7,237 nt of DNA from Clostridia bacterium (GCA_029010655.1 JAQXKW010000028.1:1-7237), one strand, 5' to 3'. Positions 1-6,060 are shown, numbered from the stretch's first letter. A program made the numbers and translations. The notes: generated by a model from the letters alone, not told the origin.

Positions 1-2
1 GT

Positions 3-410
3 CTGCTTTGCAACCCCGTAGAGGTTCTGGGATATGAAAATCCCGACGACCCGAGAGACACCAAAAACGGCTTTGTTACAGGCATTAAGTGCGTAAAGAT
101 GGAGCTTGGCGAGCCCGACGCAAGCGGACGCCGCCGCCCCGTTGAAATCGAGGGAAGCGAGTTTGTCCTTGACGTTGACACGGTTGTTATCTCAATCGGT
201 ACCTCTCCCAACCCCCTGATTAAGGACACCACCGAGGGTCTTGAAGTAAACAAGCACGGCGGTATCATCGTAAACGAGGACGGACTTACCTCAAGAAACG
301 CAGTATATGCGGGCGGCGACGCAGTTACCGGTGCCGCAACGGTTATTTCCGCTATGGGCGCAGGCAAAACCGCCGCAAAGGCTATTGACGAGTACCTGTC
401 AAACAAATAA
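3..410 (+). CDS. gltA: GltA/NfnB-type NAD(P)-dependent FAD oxidoreductase (glutamate synthase small-subunit family), C-terminal part
   Basis: The reading frame is open from the window edge and ends with TAA at 408-410, giving 135 visible residues; the N-terminal two thirds lie upstream. Near the end it reads VYAGGDAVTGAATV followed by AMGAGKTAAKAIDEYL, the C-terminal FAD-contacting GD signature of the glutamate synthase beta / GltA / NfnB family. The segment VISIGTSPNPLI, which closes the NAD(P)H-binding domain, lies about 60 residues earlier. Family members oxidise or reduce NAD(P)H via FAD and Fe-S clusters. In anaerobic Clostridia this subfamily is usually paired with a smaller FAD/2Fe-2S subunit, as in the bifurcating transhydrogenase NfnAB, so the annotated 'glutamate synthase' role may not be its real one. 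That partner would be expected upstream and cannot be seen. The NAD kinase gene follows after 22 bases, probably in the same transcript. Family assignment is firm; the exact reaction is not. Confidence 0.85.
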   Translation: MLCNPVEVLGYENPDDPRDTKNGFVTGIKCVKMELGEPDASGRRRPVEIEGSEFVLDVDTVVISIGTSPNPLIKDTTEGLEVNKHGGIIVNEDGLTSRNAVYAGGDAVTGAATVISAMGAGKTAAKAIDEYLSNK

Positions 411-419
411 AATTTCAAA

Positions 420-426
420 AAGGAGG
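420..426 (+). promoter_or_regulatory. Ribosome binding site of the NAD kinase gene
   Basis: AAGGAGG sits six bases before the ATG at 433. It decides the start: an in-frame ATG at 307 lies inside the preceding gene, has no such site, and would add 42 residues that match nothing in NAD kinases. Confidence 0.85.
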
Positions 427-432
427 CGGAAT

Positions 433-1227
433 ATGAAGCTGTTTTTATGTCCCAACGTGTTCAATACAAAGCAGATAAACGAGGCGAAAGCCTGTATTGA
501 TACACTTGAAAGGCAAAACCACACCTGTTCTCTGTCTGCCTCTGACGCCGAGCTTTTGTTCGGCACGGACAAGCGCACCGGATTTTCCGCCGAGAGCGAC
601 CTTATCGTTTCTCTCGGCGGCGACGGCGCCGTTCTCAGGGCGGCGCAGACCGCCATCGGCGCAGATAAGCCGCTTTTGGGAATAAACAGCGGCAGGCTCG
701 GTTATCTTTGCGCCATGACCTTTTCCCAAACGGATAGTTTTGATTTAATATTCTCCAAATGCGGACTTTCCGAGCGTTCTCTGCTTGAAATTAATTACAA
801 CGGCGAAAAAATCACCGCCGTAAATGACATAGTAATCGCGAAAGAGCATATCGGCTCCTCCGTTGACCTTTCGGTATCTGTGGAAAGCTACGGAGATTTT
901 CGCATACGGGGCGACGGGGTTGTGATTTCCACCCCCACAGGCTCCACAGCATACAACTATTCCGCAGGGGGTCCGGTTATAGACCCGGAATGTGCCCTGA
1001 TTGCCATAACCCCTCTGCACGCAAGCCGCGGCGTTGACCATACGGTAATAACGGACAACAAAAATAAGGTAACGGTGTCAGAGAGAAACAACGACGCCCT
1101 TATTGTCGCCGACGGCACAAGCATCGGAAAAATACAGGGAGACTTTGAGGTTTCCCGTTCCCATAAGGTTTTATCCATATACACCGCAAAAAACACCGAT
1201 TTTGAAAATAAAGGAGTAAAAATATGA
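433..1227 (+). CDS. nadK: NAD kinase
   Basis: This 264-residue cytoplasmic enzyme phosphorylates NAD+ to NADP+ and so sets the NADP(H) pool. The family signatures appear in order. GGDG at residues 62-65 includes the catalytic Asp64. The NxGRLGYL turn lies at 85-92. The Asn-Asp pair at 131-132 (VNDIVI) matches the NE/ND motif that contacts the nicotinamide ribose. The long glycine-rich block from DGVVISTPTGSTAY to AGGPVIDPE covers 161-186. A late ADGT segment corresponds to the DG(Q/T) element near the C terminus. Length is normal for bacterial NAD kinases. The start is set by the strong site at 420-426. The gene follows an NAD(P)H flavoenzyme gene by 22 bases, and its stop overlaps the start of rex (ATGA, 1224-1227). 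This places NADP synthesis in the same transcript as an NADH/NAD+ sensor. No missing key residue was seen. Confidence 0.95.
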   Translation: MKLFLCPNVFNTKQINEAKACIDTLERQNHTCSLSASDAELLFGTDKRTGFSAESDLIVSLGGDGAVLRAAQTAIGADKPLLGINSGRLGYLCAMTFSQTDSFDLIFSKCGLSERSLLEINYNGEKITAVNDIVIAKEHIGSSVDLSVSVESYGDFRIRGDGVVISTPTGSTAYNYSAGGPVIDPECALIAITPLHASRGVDHTVITDNKNKVTVSERNNDALIVADGTSIGKIQGDFEVSRSHKVLSIYTAKNTDFENKGVKI

Positions 1228-1841
1228 CGCGCCGGGATGTTTCAAAAGCGACGCTGGGAAGACTCCCTTTATATATAAAATACTTAAAAGGCTTGCCCGA
1301 GGATATAAAAACCGTATCTGCAACCACCGTTGCAAAGGATCTGGGCTTCGGCGAGGTGGGAGTCAGAAAGGACCTTGCCTCTCTTTGCAGCAGCGGAAGA
1401 CCGAAAATCGGCTACATAAAGGACGAGCTTACCCGCTGTCTTGAAGAATACGTAGCCGCCGAAACGGGAAGCGCCGTAGTTGTGGGCGCAGGAAAGCTGG
1501 GAACGGCTCTGCTTGAATACACAGGCTTTGAGGAATACGGCTGTTCCGTTCTTGCCGCCTTTGACATAAAAGTAACGGAGCCGAAAAAAACCTCCGGCGG
1601 GAAAGAAATTCTCCCCATGGAGGCTCTGCCGGACTTTTGCAGGGAAAACAAGGTAAACATAGGCGTTATCGCCGTTCCGGCGGACGCCGCACAAAGCGTT
1701 CTTAATACTTTCTGCGAAAACGGAATTAAAAGCATATGGAGCTTCGCTCCCGTAACCCTTTACAAGCCGGAGGGCGTCACCGTTCAATACGAAAATCTGG
1801 CTCTTTCCCTTGCCCATCTGAAATCGCAGATAAACCGTTAA
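1224..1841 (+). CDS. rex: Redox-sensing transcriptional repressor Rex
   Basis: This 205-residue protein has the two-domain plan of Rex, a dimeric repressor released from DNA when NADH rises relative to NAD+. Residues 1-75 form the winged helix: VSKATLGRLPLYIKYL opens the protein, and VRKDLA at 47-52 is the recognition-helix signature. Residues 83-205 form the Rossmann domain, with GAGKLG at 88-93 as the dinucleotide loop, AAFD at 111-114, and IGVIAVPADAAQ as the conserved mid-domain strand. The wing segment reads GRPKIGY instead of the more usual G(K/R)RGVGY, so this belongs to a divergent Rex branch. Translation is coupled to nadK: the ATGA overlaps the nadK stop, and AAAGGAG at 1210-1216 lies seven bases upstream of the ATG. 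Likely targets are fermentation and hydrogenase genes, possibly the ones immediately downstream. I found no full TTGTTAA-N4-TTAACAA operator in the window, so autoregulation is not supported here. Confidence 0.93.
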   Translation: MTRRDVSKATLGRLPLYIKYLKGLPEDIKTVSATTVAKDLGFGEVGVRKDLASLCSSGRPKIGYIKDELTRCLEEYVAAETGSAVVVGAGKLGTALLEYTGFEEYGCSVLAAFDIKVTEPKKTSGGKEILPMEALPDFCRENKVNIGVIAVPADAAQSVLNTFCENGIKSIWSFAPVTLYKPEGVTVQYENLALSLAHLKSQINR

Positions 1842-1866
1842 GCACGGCGATTTCGGCGATTTTTTT
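1820..1866 (+). terminator. Possible weak terminator or attenuator after rex
   Basis: GAAATCGC at 1820-1827, inside the end of rex, is an exact inverted copy of GCGATTTC at 1847-1854, with a 19-base loop that contains the rex stop codon. A run of seven T follows at 1860-1866. Residues 1821-1827 can also pair with 1856-1862, because the right arm is duplicated; that would put the T-run at the end of the stem. The long loop makes the hairpin weak, so partial read-through into the hydrogenase genes is more likely than complete termination. Confidence 0.3.
1845..1862 (+). repeat. Tandem 9-bp repeat in the rex-ferredoxin gap
   Basis: CGGCGATTT occurs twice back to back at 1845-1853 and 1854-1862, with no mismatch. 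It lies in the 57-base gap between rex and the ferredoxin gene (1842-1898). It could be chance, a replication-slippage product, part of the hairpin described for this gap, or a protein binding site. The rest of the gap holds the ferredoxin ribosome binding site (GAGGTGA, 1888-1894). I see no convincing -35/-10 pair there. Confidence 0.6.
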
Positions 1867-1898
1867 GAATATGTTGAAAATACTGACGAGGTGAAATC

Positions 1899-2162
1899 AT
1901 GATAATAGTTCAGATTTGCGTAGGCTCCTCCTGCCATTTGAAAGGCTCCGAAAAAATCGTCGAGCTTTTTCAGTCCGCCGTCTCGGAACACTCTCTTGAA
2001 GGCCAGGTGGCTCTCGCAGGTAGCTTTTGTACGGGAAAATGCAATCGGGAGGGCGTAACCGTCACGGTAGACGGCGTAGTATATACGGGCATTACCCCCG
2101 AAAACTTCAACACCTTCTTTGAGGACAAAATTCTTCGCTCCGTGTCGGCAGAAAGGGCGTGA
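1899..2162 (+). CDS. Thioredoxin-like [2Fe-2S] ferredoxin (NuoE/HndA-like small protein)
   Basis: This 87-residue soluble protein matches the thioredoxin-fold [2Fe-2S] ferredoxins related to the C-terminal half of NuoE and to HndA. The four cluster ligands are visible: Cys7 and Cys12 in ICVGSSCHLKG, and Cys44 and Cys48 in SFCTGKCNREG. This is the C-x4-C ... C-x3-C pattern of the family. The remainder (VTVTVDGVVYTGITPENF) is the usual end of the fold. GAGGTGA at 1888-1894 supports the ATG. Such proteins pass one electron at a time and commonly occur as a separate small gene beside HydS-type and NADH-linked [FeFe] hydrogenases. Here it lies four bases upstream of the hydrogenase start, so it is probably the electron partner of that protein, connecting its Fe-S chain to another redox carrier. 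The direct partnership is inferred from position only. Confidence 0.9.
   Translation: MIIVQICVGSSCHLKGSEKIVELFQSAVSEHSLEGQVALAGSFCTGKCNREGVTVTVDGVVYTGITPENFNTFFEDKILRSVSAERA
2152..2157 (+). promoter_or_regulatory. Weak ribosome binding site of the sensory hydrogenase gene
   Basis: AAAGGG, nine bases before the ATG at 2167, lies inside the end of the ferredoxin gene. It is weaker than the sites of the neighbouring genes, which suggests initiation depends partly on ribosomes finishing the ferredoxin four bases upstream. The alternative in-frame ATG at 2119 has no better site and adds 16 residues ahead of the first ferredoxin cysteines. Confidence 0.5.
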
Positions 2163-2166
2163 CAGT

Positions 2167-3840
2167 ATGGAATGCTTAACCTTAAAAAAATCAAACTGCA
2201 AAAACTGCTATAAATGTATCAGGCACTGCCCCGTGAAGTCAATCCGTTTTTCGGGAAACCAGGCTTATATTATCGCAAATGAGTGCATTATGTGCGGTCA
2301 GTGCTTTGTTGTGTGCCCCCAGGACGCAAAACAGATTGTGGGAGAGACGGAAAAGGTTAAGGTTCTCCTTCACGGAGAAGACCCTGTTGTGGTGAGCATT
2401 GCACCCTCCTTTGTGGCAAACTACGAGGGCGTAGGCATTGAAGCCATGCGTGAGGCTCTGAAAAAGCTGGGCTTTTACGACGCCGAGGAAACGGCAATCG
2501 GCGCAACCCTTGTAAAGCGTGAATACGACCGCATGCTTAACGAGGAAAACCGTGACATTATTATCACCTCCTGCTGTCATTCCGTAAACCTGCTTATACA
2601 GAAGTATTTCCCCAAGGAGCTCCCCTATCTTGCGGACGTGCTTTCTCCCATGCAGGCGCACTGCAAAAATATAAAGGAGCGTATTCCCAACGCAAAAACC
2701 GTATTTATCGGCCCCTGCGTTGCAAAAAAGGACGAAGCACAGCACTACGAGGGTATCGTTGACGCAGTTCTTACCTTTAACGAGCTGACCGAATGGCTCA
2801 AAGCGGAAAACGTGACCCTTGAAAGGAAAAAAGACCCCGACGAGGACAGCCGTGCCAGACTTTTCCCCACTGCGGGCGGAATTCTGAAAACCATGGCTTT
2901 AGAGAATCCCGATTATACATATATGGCAATAGACGGAACGGAAAACTGCATTGCCGCCCTTCGTGACATTGAAAACGGCAATCTTCACCGCTGCTTTATC
3001 GAAATGTCCGCCTGCGTGGGAAGCTGTATAGGCGGTCCCGTAATGGAGAAGTTCCACCGCTCCCCCGTAAAGGACTTTGTTGCGGTTTCCGAGTATGCGG
3101 GAAGAAACGATTTTAATGTGGATCAGCCCGACCCCCTTTATCTTGAAAAACAGTTTGAAATTATAAACAGAAATTCCTATCAGCCCACGGAGGAGGAAAT
3201 TCTCGATATGCTCAGGCAAATGGGCAAAACAAAGCCGTCCGACGAGCTGAACTGCGGCTCCTGCGGCTACAACACCTGCCGTGAAAAGGCTGTCGCCGTT
3301 CTTCAGGGCAAAGCGGAGATTTCCATGTGCCTGCCTCACCTTAACGAAAAAGCGGAAAGCTTTTCCGACACTATCGTTAAGAATACCCCCAACGGACTTA
3401 TCGTTCTTAACGAAAAGCTTGAGGTTCAGCAGATAAATTCCGCCGCCATGGAGATAATGAATATAAGAAAGGCTTCGGATATTCTGGGAGATCAGGTTAT
3501 CCGCATTATGAGCCCCAAGCTGTTTTCGGATGTTCTCGGCACGGGCAGAGGTATTTACAACAAGAGAGAATACCTGGCGGAATATAACCGCTATGTGGAA
3601 GAAACCGTTGTTTACGACAAGGAAAGCCGCCTTCTCATATGCATTATGAGAGACGTTACTGACGAGGAAAGAGAAAAGGACAAAAAGGAAAGCATAAGCC
3701 GTCAGACCATTGAGGTAGCCGACAAGGTGGTTGACAAGCAAATGAGAATAGTTCAGGAAATCGCCTCTCTCCTGGGCGAAACTGCGGCAGAAACGAAAAT
3801 CGCTCTCACCAAGCTGAAGGAGTCCATAAGCGATGAATAA
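2167..3840 (+). CDS. hydS: Sensory-type [FeFe] hydrogenase (HydS-like) with 2x[4Fe-4S], H-cluster, [4Fe-4S] and PAS domains
   Basis: This 557-residue cytoplasmic protein has a clear domain series. Residues 11-50 are a two-cluster ferredoxin: Cys11, 14, 17, 21 and Cys40, 43, 46, 50. Residues about 73-350 are the H-cluster domain: TSCC at 134-137, GPC with Cys184, and EMSACVGSC with Cys283 and Cys287, so the four ligands of the [4Fe-4S] part are all present. Residues 363-388 hold a third [4Fe-4S] module (Cys363, 366, 371, 388; C-x2-C-x4-C-x16-C). Residues about 399-500 are a PAS domain, and about 500-557 a charged helix likely to form a coiled coil. Compared with catalytic hydrogenases, the Met of MPC is Gly182, the Met two before the first Cys of the third motif is Ser281, and the Pro after TSCC is His138. 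This layout is the group C 'HydS' type, thought to sense H2 or redox state rather than to make bulk H2. The PAS end has no kinase; the next gene, overlapping by eight bases, is a phosphatase, the probable output partner. Maturation would need HydEFG, which are not in the window. Confidence 0.9.
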   Translation: MECLTLKKSNCKNCYKCIRHCPVKSIRFSGNQAYIIANECIMCGQCFVVCPQDAKQIVGETEKVKVLLHGEDPVVVSIAPSFVANYEGVGIEAMREALKKLGFYDAEETAIGATLVKREYDRMLNEENRDIIITSCCHSVNLLIQKYFPKELPYLADVLSPMQAHCKNIKERIPNAKTVFIGPCVAKKDEAQHYEGIVDAVLTFNELTEWLKAENVTLERKKDPDEDSRARLFPTAGGILKTMALENPDYTYMAIDGTENCIAALRDIENGNLHRCFIEMSACVGSCIGGPVMEKFHRSPVKDFVAVSEYAGRNDFNVDQPDPLYLEKQFEIINRNSYQPTEEEILDMLRQMGKTKPSDELNCGSCGYNTCREKAVAVLQGKAEISMCLPHLNEKAESFSDTIVKNTPNGLIVLNEKLEVQQINSAAMEIMNIRKASDILGDQVIRIMSPKLFSDVLGTGRGIYNKREYLAEYNRYVEETVVYDKESRLLICIMRDVTDEEREKDKKESISRQTIEVADKVVDKQMRIVQEIASLLGETAAETKIALTKLKESISDE

Positions 3841-5005
3841 TCTGTGCGCCGATATTGGCTGGAAAAGCATCAACCACGAGGGCGAACAGCTTTGCGGTGA
3901 TCATGTTGATATTATAAATCAGGACGACAATTCCACCGTTATAGTTTTGGCGGACGGTCTGGGAAGCGGAGTTAAGGCGAGCATTCTTTCCACCCTTACC
4001 TCAACGATTATTTCCACAATGCTGGCGGAGGGTCTCAAGCTGGAGGACTGCGTTTCCACCATTGCCGCAACTCTCCCCGTTTGCTCAGTCCGCGGCGTTG
4101 CTTACTCTACCTTTACCATAGTTCACCTGATTGAAAACGAAACGGCGGAAATAATCCAGTACGACAATCCCCCCGTAATCTTTATCAGAAACGGGGAGAG
4201 ATGCGAGTATCCCAAATCGGAGCTGAATATTGACGGGAAAAAGGTGTATAGGTCGGTGTTCAAGCTTCAGGAGGACGACTGCTTTGTGGTTATGAGCGAC
4301 GGCTGTCCCCATGCGGGCATAGGTCTTGCCTATAACTTCGGCTGGAAGCTGGACGATATTGCGGATTTTATGCAGATGATGTGCGCCGCCGGATATACGG
4401 CAAAAACCCTTGCCACCATGCTTGTTGACCAGTGCAACAAGGAATACGGCTATCATCCCGGGGACGACGCCACCGCCTGCGTTATAAAAATCAGAAAGCG
4501 CGAGCCCATGAACATTCTGTTCGGACCGCCCCGCAACAGGGACGACTGCGACAGAATGATGTCCCTTTTCTTTTCAAAGGAGGGCAAGCATATAGTTTGC
4601 GGCGGAACAACGGCGTCTATCGTTTCGGCATATCTGAAAAAGCCCGTAAAGGCAAGCCTTAATTTTGAAAGATCGGACGTTCCCCCCATAGCGGAGATTG
4701 AGGGCGTTGACTTGGTAACAGAGGGCGTTGTAACGGTAAGCAAGGTGCTGGAATACGCAAAGGATCACCTTGACCGTGACGAGCTTTACGAAAAATGGAG
4801 CTTCGGAAAGGACGGCGCCTCGCTTATAAGCCGCCTGCTGTTTGAGGAGGCTACGGATATTAACTTTTATGTGGGCAGAGCGGTAAACCCCGCCCATCAG
4901 AACCCGGATCTGCCTATTAACTTTAACATCAAAATGAATCTGGTGGAGGAGCTGTCCCGTTGCCTGAAGGAAATGGGCAAAAGAATTAAAGTCAGCTATT
5001 ACTGA
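3833..5005 (+). CDS. SpoIIE-like PP2C-family serine/threonine phosphatase linked to HydS
   Basis: This 390-residue protein has no signal peptide or membrane segment, so it is cytoplasmic. Residues 1-220 are a PP2C/SpoIIE catalytic domain. The metal-binding acids are all present: Asp41-Gly42 in LADGLGSGVKAS, Asp156-Gly157 in VVMSDGCPHAG, and Asp210-Asp211 in GDDATACVIKI. In this family two Mn/Mg ions, held by these acids, hydrolyse phosphoserine or phosphothreonine on a partner, often an anti-sigma antagonist. Residues about 224-390 form a second domain that I cannot name, with CGGTT near residue 258, DLVTEGVVTVS near 295 and VGRAVNPAHQNPDLP near 350. The gene overlaps hydS by eight bases and has AAGGAG at 3817-3822, so the two proteins are made together. 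That supports the phosphatase as output of the H2/redox sensor. It is not sporulation SpoIIE itself, which has a long membrane region absent here. No partner kinase or antagonist gene is visible. Confidence 0.88.
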   Translation: MNNLCADIGWKSINHEGEQLCGDHVDIINQDDNSTVIVLADGLGSGVKASILSTLTSTIISTMLAEGLKLEDCVSTIAATLPVCSVRGVAYSTFTIVHLIENETAEIIQYDNPPVIFIRNGERCEYPKSELNIDGKKVYRSVFKLQEDDCFVVMSDGCPHAGIGLAYNFGWKLDDIADFMQMMCAAGYTAKTLATMLVDQCNKEYGYHPGDDATACVIKIRKREPMNILFGPPRNRDDCDRMMSLFFSKEGKHIVCGGTTASIVSAYLKKPVKASLNFERSDVPPIAEIEGVDLVTEGVVTVSKVLEYAKDHLDRDELYEKWSFGKDGASLISRLLFEEATDINFYVGRAVNPAHQNPDLPINFNIKMNLVEELSRCLKEMGKRIKVSYY

Positions 5006-5030
5006 TAACGGCGGAACTCTTCCGAATATA

Positions 5031-5063
5031 AAAATCCCGTGCCTAAAAAGGTACGGGATTTAT
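5031..5063. terminator. Bidirectional intrinsic terminator between convergent genes
   Basis: A 12-bp stem pairs 5032-5043 with 5050-5061 (one G-U pair at 5041/5052). The 5044/5049 T-A pair can extend it to 13 bp with an AAAA loop. On the + strand the stem ends in T-rich bases (5059-5067), closing the redox gene run that stops at 5005. On the - strand the five A at 5030-5034 read as a U-tract, closing the methyltransferase gene, whose stop is at 5071-5073. The hairpin sits between the two convergent genes and can serve both. Confidence 0.85.
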
Positions 5064-5070
5064 ATTTGCG

Positions 5071-6024
5071 TTATTTAATATAACATGTGATTAAAATATC
5101 ATTCTCGAACCCATGGTATCCGACAGTATCAAACAGCTCACCGTATTTATTACGGGTAACGGAGATAATCCTTTCACAAACAGCTTTATGAAGATCATCA
5201 GGTACACCGGACTGATCTGAAAACCCTCTGCCGAGGAAACGGGGAAGAAACATATCAACCAAACGGTTAAAGTACGGTGTGCTTCGCTTAATAAACTCCG
5301 TTTCCGCGGATTTGAACATATTTCTGCACGCTGTATCTCTGTCAAACTTCCAACTGTATTTTTTTGCCGTAATACCTAATACACCGAGTTCTTTCCAATA
5401 TGATGAATAAATCTCGTTTACGATTTGAAAGTACATTTGATTATCTTTTTCGTGCTCTGCGTCCGGTTCATCTTTCTTCCCGGGAGCGTCATCCCTGCAG
5501 ATGAACTTTCCTCCCGGTTTAAGAATACGGTATATTTCATCAAGAACCTTTTGCGGATTTGAAATCAGATGCAAAACGCTGTTTGCCACAACACAGTCTA
5601 TGCTGTTATCCTTCAGAGGCAGGTCGAGCGCATTAATCCGACAGAGAAGGACATTATCAAGCAAAATGCCGTTCTGCCTTGCACGTTCCTGCAATATGGA
5701 CATCATCGTGTTGGAAATATCACCGGCGATTATTTTTATACCGTGTTTTGCACAAGGAACGGTTAAGCAACCGTCGCCGCAGGCAAGGTCAAGGAAAACG
5801 CCGTTGCCGGTCATTTCAGCGATATAATCGGCAAACAGTTCGTCACGCTCTTCAATGACATACTTTTGAGTGCCCGAATATGCACCGCCGATATGCTCAT
5901 ACCCGATGTACTTATCTCCGTCGCCTTCTATGACAATATCCGGCGCATCGGAAAGCTGCAGAATGTTGTTGCGGATTGTGACAGGAGTTTTGTCTGATTT
6001 AATTATATCAAGCATACCGTTCAT
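5071..6024 (-). CDS. Class I SAM-dependent methyltransferase, substrate unknown
   Basis: This is a 317-residue soluble protein. Residues about 55-180 form the Rossmann-type SAM-binding domain: FLDLACGDG at 77-85 is motif I, Asp102 in AGDIS is the acid expected to hold the SAM ribose, and a DNSIDCVVANSVLHL stretch then ILKPGGKFICRD are the later motifs of the ubiquinone-type (Methyltransf_11) family. Residues 1-50 and about 185-317 match nothing I recognise. The first 30 residues (LDII, TPVTIRNNILQL, APDIV) faintly resemble the Trm112-like leader of some methyltransferases but lack its zinc cysteines. GGAGGT at 6032-6037 lies seven bases before the ATG. The gene is convergent with the hydrogenase genes, has its own promoter, and is A+T-rich: hand counts give about 33% G+C at 5341-5460 against 60% at 2821-2880. 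It looks unrelated to its neighbours. The methyl acceptor (small molecule, RNA or protein) cannot be told. Confidence 0.85.
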   Translation of the reverse strand: MNGMLDIIKSDKTPVTIRNNILQLSDAPDIVIEGDGDKYIGYEHIGGAYSGTQKYVIEERDELFADYIAEMTGNGVFLDLACGDGCLTVPCAKHGIKIIAGDISNTMMSILQERARQNGILLDNVLLCRINALDLPLKDNSIDCVVANSVLHLISNPQKVLDEIYRILKPGGKFICRDDAPGKKDEPDAEHEKDNQMYFQIVNEIYSSYWKELGVLGITAKKYSWKFDRDTACRNMFKSAETEFIKRSTPYFNRLVDMFLPRFLGRGFSDQSGVPDDLHKAVCERIISVTRNKYGELFDTVGYHGFENDILITCYIK

Positions 6025-6060
6025 TTTATTTACCTCCGCAAATTCCGATTGATTGAACTG

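Noticed and set aside
307..432. Earlier ATG for NAD kinase
   Set aside because: It lies within the upstream oxidoreductase gene and lacks a ribosome binding site, whereas the ATG at 433 has AAGGAGG at ideal spacing.
1862..1898. A separate promoter for the ferredoxin-hydS-phosphatase genes
   Set aside because: TTGAAT at 1865-1870 resembles a -35, but the matching -10 position falls on the ribosome binding site and no other pair with 16-18 base spacing was found.
1284..2201. Long antisense open frame of about 305 codons
   Set aside because: It lies opposite rex and the ferredoxin gene, both of which have full family motifs and ribosome binding sites. Its translation shows no recognisable motif.
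2167..3840. Reading the hydrogenase gene as a catalytic HydA subunit
   Set aside because: The H-cluster motifs deviate at both methionine positions, and the protein carries a PAS/coiled-coil end and sits next to a phosphatase gene; this fits the sensory type.
2899..3873. Antisense open frame of about 324 codons
   Set aside because: It is a mirror of the hydrogenase gene, without motifs or its own ribosome binding site.
3833..5005. Calling the phosphatase sporulation protein SpoIIE
   Set aside because: Only the PP2C domain is shared; the ten-helix membrane region of SpoIIE is absent, and the neighbours point to hydrogenase signalling.
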